Below, in pieces: positions 7,815-16,600 of a DNA stretch of 64,000 bases. The number at the start of each line of letters is the position of its first letter. Position 1 is the stretch's first letter. The notes under the pieces were generated by a model that worked only from the letters and a program-made list of their open reading frames with translations, had not been told where the DNA came from and did no database searches. A program made the translations under genes and the position numbers. This DNA comes from Sphingomonas sp. JC676 (GTDB lineage: Bacteria > Pseudomonadota > Alphaproteobacteria > Sphingomonadales > Sphingomonadaceae): NCBI RefSeq assembly GCF_014489075.1, contig NZ_JACTGR010000002.1, forward strand, positions 620,001 to 684,000. Direction: 5' to 3'.

Positions 7815-8893
7815 GCGACGCTCTTGCGGCCACGGTGCCCGCCGACGTTCAGTCCCGACCCGGCATCGGCTTTTTCGAACGCTATCTGACGCTCTGGGTC
7901 GGGCTCTGCATCGTCGCAGGGATCGCGCTCGGTTCGTGGCTGCCCGGCCTTTTCGCGACTATCGCCTCGGCCGAGGTCGCGCGGGTCAACCTCGTCGTCG
8001 CGGTGCTGATCTGGCTGATGATCGTGCCAATGCTGCTCAAGATCGACTTCGGTTCGCTGGGCTCGGTGAGGCAGCATTGGAAGGGCATCGGCGTCACCCT
8101 GTTCATCAACTGGGCAGTCAAGCCTTTCTCGATGGCGCTGCTCGGCACCTTCTTCATCGGCTGGTTGTTCGCGCCGCTGCTGCCCGGCCTGCCGTCCGAC
8201 TATATCGCAGGGTTGATCCTGCTCGCCGCGGCACCTTGCACCGCGATGGTGTTCGTTTGGTCTAACCTCTGCGACGGCGAGCCCACCTACACGCTAAGCC
8301 AGGTCGCGCTGAACGACGTAATCATGGTTTTCGCGTTCGCGCCGCTGGTCGGCTTGCTGCTCGGCGTCGCCTCGATCACCGTGCCCTGGGACACGCTGCT
8401 GATCTCTGTCGTCCTCTACATCTTGCTGCCAGTGATCGCCGCACAGATCCTCCGCCGCGCTATGCTGGCAACCGGCGGACCGGCAGCGCTCGACCGGCTG
8501 CTCAAGGCGCTGGGCCCGATCTCGCTGTCGGCGCTGCTCGCGACATTGGTTCTGCTGTTCGGCTTCCAAGGCGAGCAAATCCTGTCGAAGCCGCTAGTGA
8601 TCGTGCTGCTCGCGGTGCCGATCCTAATCCAAGTCTATTTCAATGCCGGGCTCGCCTATTGGCTGAGCAAGCGCTTCGGTGTTGCCTGGTGCGTCGCGGC
8701 GCCGGCCGCGCTCATCGGCGCATCGAACTTCTTCGAGCTGGCGGTGGCAGCGGCGATCTCGCTGTTCGGTTTGAACTCGGGTGCCGCGCTTGCGACCGTG
8801 GTTGGCGTGCTCGTCGAGGTGCCGGTGATGCTGTCGGTGGTGTCGATCGTGAAGCGGACGCGCGGCTGGTACGAGCGCGGCGCGGTCGCGTGA
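7811..8893 (+). CDS. arsB: Arsenite efflux permease Acr3
   Basis: This is an inner-membrane arsenite exporter of the ACR3 (BART superfamily) type, 360 residues with about ten helices. Diagnostic segments are FERYLTLWVGLCIVAGIALG near the N-terminus, the conserved LLAAAPCTAMVFVWSNLCDG (about residues 138-157, with the essential cysteine) and the C-terminal FELAVAAAISLFGLNSGAALATVVG. It overlaps arsC at ATGA and the following GNAT gene at GTGA, so translation is coupled. The sequence belongs to Acr3 rather than the 12-helix ArsB fold. Confidence 0.94.
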   Translation: MSDALAATVPADVQSRPGIGFFERYLTLWVGLCIVAGIALGSWLPGLFATIASAEVARVNLVVAVLIWLMIVPMLLKIDFGSLGSVRQHWKGIGVTLFINWAVKPFSMALLGTFFIGWLFAPLLPGLPSDYIAGLILLAAAPCTAMVFVWSNLCDGEPTYTLSQVALNDVIMVFAFAPLVGLLLGVASITVPWDTLLISVVLYILLPVIAAQILRRAMLATGGPAALDRLLKALGPISLSALLATLVLLFGFQGEQILSKPLVIVLLAVPILIQVYFNAGLAYWLSKRFGVAWCVAAPAALIGASNFFELAVAAAISLFGLNSGAALATVVGVLVEVPVMLSVVSIVKRTRGWYERGAVA

Positions 8894-9345
8894 GCCTTGT
8901 CGCGATCAGCCGGCTTGCGCCGGACGAACTTCACGATCTGCGCGCGGCACTGAGCGCGGCCAATCTGCCTACCGACGATCTCAGTGAACCCGATCGTATC
9001 TTCTTTCGCTTCGGCGATCGGGGGGCCGCCGCCTTCGCGGGGCTCGAAGGTACGGGCACCGAGCGCCTGCTGCGTTCGGTCGTGGTTCCGGCAGAACGTC
9101 GTGGCGTCGGACTTGGCGCAGCGCTCGTTGCCGCAGTCGAAGCCGAAGCGAAGCGTATCGGCGTCGACCGCCTCCACCTGCTGACCGAGGGCGCGACGCC
9201 GTTCTTCCGCGCCCTGGGCTATGTCGACACCGACCGCGCAAGCGCGCCTGAGACTATCGCCGCAACCGAGCAGTTCCGTTCGCTCTGTCGGCCAGCGCCT
9301 CCTATCTCGTCAAGACACTGGATTGAGTTCAATGCCGCTTCGTGA
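8890..9345 (+). CDS. GNAT-family N-acetyltransferase of ars operon (ArsN-like)
   Basis: This cytoplasmic acetyltransferase has 151 residues from GTG 8890, overlapping the acr3 stop. The acetyl-CoA loop reads [20 protein letters not shown] (R/Q-x-x-G-x-G/A type, residues about 70-89), followed by the [17 protein letters not shown] core. ArsN proteins of ars operons acetylate arsinothricin or related organoarsenicals; whether this member does so is unknown. Its place between acr3 and arsH supports an arsenic role. Confidence 0.8.
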   Translation: MSLVAISRLAPDELHDLRAALSAANLPTDDLSEPDRIFFRFGDRGAAAFAGLEGTGTERLLRSVVVPAERRGVGLGAALVAAVEAEAKRIGVDRLHLLTEGATPFFRALGYVDTDRASAPETIAATEQFRSLCRPAPPISSRHWIEFNAAS

Positions 9346-10081
9346 CCTTACAGACCCCGAATTTCTTCCCGCGTTCGATCCGCAACATGCCCATCGTCGC
9401 CCAGCGACGGGGCTCGGCGCCGATCAGCCGCCGCCGCGAATTCTGTTGCTCTACGGATCGTTGCGCGAACGCTCCTTTTCGCGTTTGGCTACCGAGGAAG
9501 CCGCGCGACTGCTTCAATTTTTCGGGGCGGAGACGCGCATCTTCGATCCGAGCACCTTACCGCTACCCGACCAGATCAAGGGCGACGACCATCCGGCCGT
9601 TCACGAGCTGCGCGAACACGCTTTCTGGTCGGAGGGCATGGTCTGGTGCAGCCCGGAGCGTCACGGCCAAATTACCGGCATCATGAAGGCGCAGATCGAT
9701 CACCTGCCGTTGGAAATGAAGGGCATGCGCCCCACCCAAGGCCGAACGCTTGCCGTCATGCAGGTGTCCGGCGGCTCGCAATCGTTCAATGCCGTCAACA
9801 CGTTGCGCCTGCTCGGGCGCTGGATGCGGATGTTTACCATCCCCAACCAGTCGAGCGTCGCGATGGCGTACAAGGAGTTCGATGAGGATGACCGCATGCG
9901 GTCTTCGAGCTATTACGACCGGATTGTCGACGTGATGGAGGAGCTAGTGCGGTTCACGGTGCTGCTGCGGCCGCACGCGGCGCAGCTCGTCGAGCGCTAT
10001 TCGGAACGCAAAGCGGCCGGTGTCAGGTTCGACGAAGCAACCGACCATTCGGCGACCGCGATCGGTCAGGTTCGCCGCTAA
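9332..10081 (+). CDS. arsH: ArsH, NADPH-dependent FMN reductase / organoarsenical oxidase
   Basis: This protein of 249 residues has the flavodoxin-like motif [24 protein letters not shown] (FMN phosphate loop), [22 protein letters not shown], and [23 protein letters not shown], all characteristic of ArsH. The family oxidises trivalent organoarsenicals and reduces quinones or flavins with NADPH. ATG 9332 lies inside the end of the GNAT gene. The stop codon overlaps the stop of the convergent PhoU-like gene by two bases. Confidence 0.94.
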   Translation: MPLRDLTDPEFLPAFDPQHAHRRPATGLGADQPPPRILLLYGSLRERSFSRLATEEAARLLQFFGAETRIFDPSTLPLPDQIKGDDHPAVHELREHAFWSEGMVWCSPERHGQITGIMKAQIDHLPLEMKGMRPTQGRTLAVMQVSGGSQSFNAVNTLRLLGRWMRMFTIPNQSSVAMAYKEFDEDDRMRSSSYYDRIVDVMEELVRFTVLLRPHAAQLVERYSERKAAGVRFDEATDHSATAIGQVRR

Positions 10082-10704
10082 TCAGCGAGCGCCTCTAATA
10101 TCGTGGCGACGGCGTCAAGCCGGTCGGCCAGGTACCGGAGATGACGATGAATCTCGCGCTGCGCGATATAAGCAGTCGTGTCAGCCGATGCCTCGAACAG
10201 CGCGTGCAGCCCGGTGGCGTCTAGATCATCGGCGCACACGCGAAATTCGATTAACTCCATGGCGATGCATCGCATCTTGGCGCGATAGCGGCTCGCCGAG
10301 CGTAAGAATGGAAGCGCGGTTGCGATGGCGTCTACCGCATCCACGGCGCCGTGGGCCAGTTGCTGCGCGTTGGGATCGAACAGGGCGAGGTTGTAACGGC
10401 GCACCGTTTGCGCAGTTTGCTCTATCTCCGCAACCACGCTGTCGACGACTTTGAACAGTGCCGTGATGGCGGCCCGATCAGCGGTAACGCCTCGAGCGGT
10501 CTTATGCTCGTGCACCACCTCGCCCACGATCGCGCGAGATGCGGCTGCATGGGCGAGGATGGCCGAGACTTGTCCGTCGCGCTCTCCATTGCCCGCGAAC
10601 ATCCGCCCAAATGCACCTGCTATTTCGGCCAGGACGAGCGCTTCAGCGTCAAGAAGCGCAATCATGGTCGGCGGTTCTGTCCGAACCGCAGTGGCCTCCG
10701 GCAT
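10078..10704 (-). CDS. PhoU/DUF47-like helical protein
   Basis: This all-alpha cytoplasmic protein of 208 residues resembles DUF47 (PhoU-like, TIGR00153) proteins, which usually pair with PitA-type phosphate transporters. Matching blocks are [21 protein letters not shown] (family: ED-I-x-L-x-x-x-L-D-D-V-x-D-x-I-E), [23 protein letters not shown] and [22 protein letters not shown] near the C-terminus. No Pit transporter is adjacent. In an arsenic locus it may tune phosphate/arsenate entry, which is inference. It is convergent with arsH and divergent from arsR. A GAGGGGGA ribosome site precedes ATG 10704. Confidence 0.62.
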   Translation of the reverse strand: MPEATAVRTEPPTMIALLDAEALVLAEIAGAFGRMFAGNGERDGQVSAILAHAAASRAIVGEVVHEHKTARGVTADRAAITALFKVVDSVVAEIEQTAQTVRRYNLALFDPNAQQLAHGAVDAVDAIATALPFLRSASRYRAKMRCIAMELIEFRVCADDLDATGLHALFEASADTTAYIAQREIHRHLRYLADRLDAVATILEALAD

Positions 10705-10809
10705 GATCCATTCCCCCTCTCGGACAGTATATTTCTATAATTCTTGAAGTATAGGAGTTTATGGTCGATAGCATCGCGCCGCGCTGCACAACGGCGCGTT
10801 TGCCCACAC

Positions 10810-10837
10810 GCGCATTTCCGCTAGAGTAGAATTATGG
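10810..10837 (+). promoter_or_regulatory. ArsR-type operator, site 3, covering the arsR start codon
   Basis: The arms GCGCATTTCC and AGAATTATGG have an 8-nt spacer and match the 11649 site in 7 and 8 of 10 positions. The right arm contains the arsR ATG (10834-10836), so repressor bound here would block its own start region. It also lies in the divergent promoter of the PhoU-like gene. Confidence 0.55.
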
Positions 10838-11187
10838 AACCAAGAAACGCCGTCGCCAGCCTTTCCGCCCTCGCACACGAGGGAAGGCTCGCTGTCTTTC
10901 GCATGCTGATCCAAGCCGGGCCGGACGGCCTTGCTGCGGGCGAGATCGCGCGCCGGCTCGATACACCGCCGAATACGCTGTCGGCGAACCTCAACATCCT
11001 GCTCAACGCCAATCTGGTGGAGAACCGCCGGGACGGGCGCTCGATCATCTACACGGCCCGATACGAAGATATGAGCCGGTTGCTGGAGTTCCTGATGGAG
11101 GATTGCTGCGGTGGCTCGCCCGAGATTTGCGAGCGGCTTTCAGCAGTTCTCGCGCGTAGCCATTGCGAGGATGTGGCAACGGCATAG
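10834..11187 (+). CDS. arsR: ArsR-family arsenite-responsive repressor
   Basis: This winged-helix repressor has 117 residues: SALAHEGRLAVFRMLIQAG, recognition helix region DTPPNTLSANLNILLNANLVE, and a wing RDGRSIIYTARY. Arsenite ligands probably come from the C-terminal CCGGSPEIC cluster (about residues 90-98), since the classical N-terminal helix CxC motif is absent. The only ATG in frame has no leader with a ribosome site and sits inside the operator, so the mRNA may be leaderless. It would control the four shared inverted repeats of this locus. Confidence 0.92.
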   Translation: MEPRNAVASLSALAHEGRLAVFRMLIQAGPDGLAAGEIARRLDTPPNTLSANLNILLNANLVENRRDGRSIIYTARYEDMSRLLEFLMEDCCGGSPEICERLSAVLARSHCEDVATA

Positions 11188-11223
11188 GAGGCGGACACAG
11201 CGCGGCGCTGGAGCCCGCCTCCT
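11186..11223. terminator. Hairpin between arsR and the convergent secreted-protein gene
   Basis: A perfect 9-bp stem AGGAGGCGG / CCGCCTCCT with a 20-nt loop lies at the end of arsR, between two converging genes. There is no T-run on either side, so termination is only probable. Confidence 0.4.
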
Positions 11224-11232
11224 CGAACACCC

Positions 11233-11610
11233 TCAATGGGCCGATCGTTCAATCCGGAATTGGCCCGATCCGAGCTTATTGTCTGTGAAAGTGCAGTCAC
11301 CCTCAGCGGCCCCCTTGAACGGGCAAGCCCAACCGGCGCCGACGATCTTGATCGTCAGCCCTTTCTTGTTGGACTCGTAGTGGCAGGTCGCGCGCCGCAT
11401 GTGATCGTCTCGATAAGCCGGACGATCCTTGTTCAGCTCGCGCAGTCCGCTGTTGATGTCGCGCTGCACCTGGCATCGAACATACCACGTGCCATCGCCG
11501 CTCGCGCTGATCTCAACCATCGGCTCGCTAGCCGCCTGCTCAATGATGCCCGCATTTGCCGAGGCCGAAGCACTCAGCGCGGTGGCAAGCAGCAGCAATT
11601 TGTAGCTCAT
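11233..11610 (-). CDS. Small secreted cysteine protein (arsenic-locus paralogue B)
   Basis: This protein of 125 residues has a signal peptide (SYKLLLLATALSASASANA) and a mature part holding cysteines in VRCQVQ, RATCHYESN, GWACPFKG and GDCTF, ending GSGQFRIERSAH. It is a diverged paralogue of the 6353-6727 protein, with about the same length and the same order of cysteine blocks. The promoter carries the best copy of the shared ArsR-type inverted repeat 39 bp upstream. The function is unknown; metal(loid) binding in the periplasm is a guess from the cysteines and the regulation. Confidence 0.7.
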   Translation of the reverse strand: MSYKLLLLATALSASASANAGIIEQAASEPMVEISASGDGTWYVRCQVQRDINSGLRELNKDRPAYRDDHMRRATCHYESNKKGLTIKIVGAGWACPFKGAAEGDCTFTDNKLGSGQFRIERSAH

Positions 11611-11648
11611 TCATCGTCCTCCCAATCACGCGGTACCCGCACTATCCT

Positions 11649-11676
11649 CCATATTTCCAGAGTCAAGGAAATATGG
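11649..11676. promoter_or_regulatory. ArsR-type operator, site 4 (perfect inverted repeat)
   Basis: CCATATTTCC and GGAAATATGG are perfectly complementary across an 8-nt spacer. It lies 39 bp upstream of the minus-strand secreted-protein gene and defines the consensus for the other three sites. Confidence 0.6.
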
Positions 11677-12189
11677 AATTCAAGCGTCATCGGGTTGCCT
11701 TCGCCATCGGCCGGCTGCAGCGCATTGCTGTTGCGGCGCTTCACAAACGATCCCTTGGCTAAGTTCGAGACCGGATCCGGAGCGAATGTCTGTTTTCCGG
11801 CATTCGTTGCCAAAAGCGAACAGGCGGCTGACGGCCCCATTTCAGCCGTTCAGTGCGCCGGGTGCTACCATGGCCGCTACTGGGCCGATTTCGGACGGGC
11901 AGGTTTAAGGCCGGATGAGCCAGAAAGCGGACATGCGCACGCAGCACATGCCGTCGGCAAACGCCTTGATCCCGGAGGGTCGCTCGCCGCTGCTGCCTGC
12001 TCATAGCCCGCCTTTCGTTCAGGCCCGCAAAGGCGGACCTGTTCCGTTACCAGTGGCAGCATCCGGCGCGCCCACGGTCATCGAAGCGACCATAAGGACT
12101 GGCGCACTAGCAGGACCACCCCTTTGCCCATATTTCGGTGCACGAATGCGTGAGTGCGCGTACATTGGCTTGAACTAGGAGTTTTTTCG
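11677..12189. other. Intergenic region between ars locus and unknown gene pair
   Basis: I see no gene in these 513 bp. Open frames are present on both strands but none has a ribosome site with protein-like sequence. The right end carries CTAGGAG, the ribosome site of the next gene. Confidence 0.5.
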
Positions 12190-12450
12190 ATGGCCACTCG
12201 AGTCACGGACGTGCCGGAATTCAAGAATGCCACCGATCTCGAATTCGCGGATATTTCGAGCGAGCAGTGGCGCGAATATCAGTTCCTGGGGGGCGAAAAG
12301 ATCCGGATCAGTGCGCCGCTCAAGCTGAACGTCAGCGAGAGCCGCGGTCATCGCATCTTCGATGCGAACGGTATCTCGCACTATATTCCGCCAGGCTGGA
12401 TTCATCTCAAATGGAAGGTGAAGAACGGCGCGCCCAATTTCGTGAAATAA
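12190..12450 (+). CDS. Unknown 86-residue protein, partner of the 362-residue gene
   Basis: I do not recognise this protein. It is soluble, has no cysteine, and the second half has a compact pattern GHRIFDANGISHYIPPGWIH followed by LKWKVKNG, which looks like a small beta-rich fold. ATG 12190 has AGGAG 11 nt upstream, better than the upstream in-frame start at 12154. It precedes the 362-residue gene by 39 bp on the same strand, so the two are probably one transcript. It lies between the ars locus and the Druantia-like genes; no function is proposed. Confidence 0.6.
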   Translation: MATRVTDVPEFKNATDLEFADISSEQWREYQFLGGEKIRISAPLKLNVSESRGHRIFDANGISHYIPPGWIHLKWKVKNGAPNFVK

Positions 12451-12489
12451 GGGCCGGCGCGGCCGCGCCGGCCGATCGAAGGGGGGCGA

Positions 12490-13578
12490 ATGCTCATTCT
12501 CATTTCGTCGAGCGCGCAGCAGCGCTACGCCGACGATATCATTCGCGCGCTGGCCCATCCGGCGGGCACGAGCTTTCAGTTCCGGTACGACAAGAAATAT
12601 GTCGACGGCTTGCTGAGTCAGCGCAGCCTCGCCGGCGAGCCGGTCCTCATCTGTTACCTGTCGGTCGATGCGGCAGCCAAGACAGCCCGGCTCATCCCGT
12701 GCCGCTTCGCGACGGTGGTGAAGGTCGAGATCGTCGGTTCCTCGTGGATCTTCACCCTGAATGCCGGCAGCTTCGTTGCCGCGCTCGATGACGCGGCTAT
12801 CCGCGCCGGCCTACAGCAAGGCGAACGCGACCAGATCCCGGCGTTCGATGCTCAGGGCAATGGACCGAGTGGCAAATTCGCCCTGAGTGTTGGGGCCGAA
12901 TTCCATCGAAACAGCCAATATGCCCCGGGCACCAAGGCGATGGCGGCGTTCGAGGCGACGGCAACGGCGCTCAGCGCCGACCCGCGCTTCGCCCCTGGCA
13001 AGGGGCTCTCCTTCTTCACCGTCTTCGCTCTCAATACCACCGATCGCTGGTGGTGGAGCCGGCGCAAGGGGTCGATCGAGATCCTTCCGGCCGACGGCCG
13101 ATATTCGCTCTGGCTCGGCTGGCGTTACTGGCTCGAGCTGTACAGCTATTCACCGGCTGGCGGCGCGCCGCTCGCCTACCCATCCAAGCTCGCCTGCGAA
13201 AGCAGCGACCCCGCGGTGCGCTTCACCGCGTCGGCAAGCCACACGTTGGATTCGCGCTACGATCTCAATCGGTCGCATTTCACCTCCACCCCAGCGCAGA
13301 TGTCGGTGCCGGCCGGCGTGCGTATCAGCCTCAAGATTCCCGATCAGGCGAAACCATCCGATGTCGTCGATCGCTGCGACATCACTTTGGAAGCGCGTTT
13401 TCGCGGTGCGCTCGGCTGGACGATTGCGCGCATCGGCTTCATCGCGGTCGGCGCGGCGGCGCCAGCCGCGATTGCCGCCTTGAAGGCGGATCAGTTCACC
13501 TGGCCGCTCTTCGCGATGATGATCGTCGGCGGCGCGATCGCTGCGGTCGGCACGCTGTTCCCGACCCTGAAGGGTTGA
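12490..13578 (+). CDS. Unknown protein with C-terminal membrane helices
   Basis: I do not recognise a family for this 362-residue protein. The N-terminus (LILISSSAQQRYADDIIRAL) looks like a small alpha/beta domain; the middle is rich in aromatic residues (RWWWSRRKGSIEIL, WLGWRYWLELYSYS). Two hydrophobic helices follow near the C-terminus (about residues 308-325 and 332-355), ending PTLKG. No signal peptide is seen, so most of the protein is probably cytoplasmic and tail-anchored. It follows the 86-residue gene by 39 bp and converges on druE with a 61-bp gap. It could belong to the island's defence set, but only position suggests this. Confidence 0.6.
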   Translation: MLILISSSAQQRYADDIIRALAHPAGTSFQFRYDKKYVDGLLSQRSLAGEPVLICYLSVDAAAKTARLIPCRFATVVKVEIVGSSWIFTLNAGSFVAALDDAAIRAGLQQGERDQIPAFDAQGNGPSGKFALSVGAEFHRNSQYAPGTKAMAAFEATATALSADPRFAPGKGLSFFTVFALNTTDRWWWSRRKGSIEILPADGRYSLWLGWRYWLELYSYSPAGGAPLAYPSKLACESSDPAVRFTASASHTLDSRYDLNRSHFTSTPAQMSVPAGVRISLKIPDQAKPSDVVDRCDITLEARFRGALGWTIARIGFIAVGAAAPAAIAALKADQFTWPLFAMMIVGGAIAAVGTLFPTLKG

Positions 13579-13639
13579 CCCGATCCGCGTAACGAGCGCT
13601 GTCAATCCGACGCGATGAGCCGGCGAGCCTCTCGCTGCG

Positions 13640-16600
13640 TCAGAGCGCGAGGCTGATCTGCTCCACGACCGCGCCGAGATGACGCCGCACCATCTGCTCG
13701 TCGACGATGATCGCGCTCGGCTCCTGTGTCCCGAAAATCGGGATGTCGCGTGCGACCGGAGAATGGACGTCGATCAAGGTTTCAGCGCCGTCCGATTTGC
13801 GCCGGACGATCAGCGGTGCCTTGGCGGCGGGGATCGCATGAAAGGCGCGGATGATGTCGAAATGGGCGGAAAACTGTCGCTCGATCTCGTCACCGATAAT
13901 GGCCAGCGCCATCGCTGCGCGGCCGGGCGCGAACGCCGGTGTATCACCGGTTAGGATGTGGCGGACGATCTGGTCGCCGACCTGGCGATCGAGCAGGGCA
14001 TGGTCGAGCCGGTTGCGGAAGCTGCGCAGGCACCGATAACAGGACGAATCGCACCCCTCGGGGCATGTTTCGAGGATCTCGAGCGCGGTTTCGAACAGTT
14101 CGAGGCCCCGTGCTGCCAACTGGGGCGAGAAGCCTGCGCCGCCAGCAAGCGTATCGTAGAGGAAGATTTCCACGAGCGTGCCGGCGGCACCCGCGGCGCT
14201 GTTAAGCGCAGGACGATATTCCGCAAGAATCTCGCCGACTTCGATTTCGAGCAGGCGGCAGGCCGCCTTGGCCAGCGCTTCGCAGATCGTCCGCATCGCG
14301 GAGAGCGTTTCGGAATTGGCAGGTGGCAGCCGGAACGGACCTTCGAGCCGGAGGGCGAACAGGGCGATATCGGTCGGGAAGTCAGCGCCGAGAACGACGC
14401 CGCGCCAGGGAATGCCCTCGCAGAGCGGTTCGTTGTTGTTCGGGTAGGGAAGCGGGTGAGGCTGGCGGATATTGTCGACGGGCGCGCTTACGGATTCGAT
14501 CCGCCCGCATTTCTTGCAATAGTCATAGCCAGCGCCGTCTGGTCCCGAGTTCGACACCAGCAGCCGCGGCCGGGCTTCGAGCGCGCTCAACCGCGGATTC
14601 AGGAGGGTGCCGCCGGTCCCGCCAGACGGCATCACGAGCTTGGCACGCGTTGCATAGGCAGTCTCGTTGGGCTCGTCCGGCGTGGACGGGGCCGGCTGAT
14701 ACCAGAGGTGCGCGAAACCGGGCGGGCGGAACCAGGGCTTGGCCGGGCCAAAGCTTTGCGGGGTCATGCACGCCTCGCAGGTGATTGAGGTGCCGCGGCG
14801 GTCGTGGTCATATTGGTCGGTCATCGCGTGGCCGCAGCGGCTGCATTCGAAATAGAGCCGGCGCTTGCCCCAGGCGTTGTAGCGATCATCGCGATAGGGC
14901 GAGTAGATCGCCCGCGACGTATATTGCTTGTTCTTGATCCAGATCTGCTTGTTTGGCGCATATTGCGACAAGGCGATGTTGAGGCCCTGGCTCGGTGCAA
15001 ACTCCATCTTCGCCCGATAGGCGGTGGATTTCGGGCTGAATACATAGAAGGGGGCGACGTCGGTGGGGAAGGCGTAGCGCGGCAGCACGCCCCAATAGAG
15101 CAGGCGATCAAGCAGATTGTCGGCTGCGGCGTCAACCAGCGCATCATTGTCGGGCTGCGGGTCGAGCTCCGGCGGCGGCACGTCGGGATCGGCCAGCTGC
15201 GCCGGATCATCGGCACCGACCCAAGGCGCCACCACGGGCGCGTCATCCTCCGTATCGTCGTCGCTCTCCGCTGTCGGCGGCAGCGGTTCCGCGGCGGTGC
15301 CGTCGATCGCCTCGTCGACCGCGTGCAGCAGGTCGGCCGAGAAGGTGCCGAGCAGCGCAGCGCGGTCGGCGCTGCTCAACTCCTCGGGCAGCCAGCGGTC
15401 GATCGCCTCGGCTAGGGCCGCATAGTCCTGCTGCAACCATGCGGCGAGATCGGCGCGATTGAGCGGCTTGGCGGGGTCCTTGAAGTCGCCCACCGTCCCC
15501 AGGACCGAAAAGAGGTTTGCTAGGCTCTCGTCCGACGGGTCGAGATGCTGGATGCGTGCTTCATGATAGCGCTGAAGCAGAAAGGCGCGGATGTGCCGCC
15601 GGGCGATGTTGGGATTTTCCAGCGTGAGCCGAGGATCGATCACTTCGCCGCGGATCATTTCGCGCGGATTCGTGAAATAGTGATCGTCATGACTGTCGGC
15701 GCTGCCGAACGCGATAACGGTCGCGACGGCATTGCCACGCCGCCCGGCGCGGCCGGCGCGCTGCTGATAGTTGGCGCGCCCGGGAGGCATGTTGCGCAAG
15801 GCGACGCCAGACAAGGCGCCGATATCGATGCCCACCTCCATCGTCGTGGTGCTGCTGAGGACGTCGATGCTGGTGTTCTTGTGCTGCTCGATCGTGCGCC
15901 AGGCGAGATCGATGTCCTGAAACTGCATCTCGTGATGCTCGGCCTGGGAAAAGGCTTCATCGGCCTGCGCGGCATTGAGCTGCGCGGTATGCTCGGCGGC
16001 GATCAGCGACATGAGCATCGGCTGGTCGAGGGCCAGGGCTTCCATCACCGGCTTTCGGTAGAAGCCTTTGCGGGCGTTGAATACGAGGTCGGTGTCGGGC
16101 TCGAAGCCATGAACATCCGACGAGCCGCAATCGATGCAGACCGCCACTGTTTCGATGGGACGATGGACCGAGGTGCATTGCGCGCAGCGCCGCCAGTCAC
16201 CACCGAGCGCCAGCGAGAGATTGCGCGCTTCCATCCGGCGGCCTGCGGGAGGGTCTTCGGTGAAATATTGCAGCAGTGTCGGCAGCCAGAGCTTCGCGAA
16301 TCCCTTTTTGAGATCGCCGGTCGAGAACACATATTTGAGCGTGGTGAACACGCCCTTATGCGCGCGCACGAGTTGGCCGGGGCCCCACCAGCTGTCGGGC
16401 ATGTCACGGAACCACACGCCGTTCTTGCGCAGCCATGCGCGCAGCCAGACGCGCACGACGGCGAGCTTCTGCTCGGGCGTTTCGGCAAGCCCGGGCAGGT
16501 CCGGCAATTCGAGCAGCTTCTTGGTGATACCCGGCGCCTCGATCAGCGATGCGATGGCGAGAGGCTCCAGGCCGAGGATGTTGTCGCGCAGCACCTCGAA

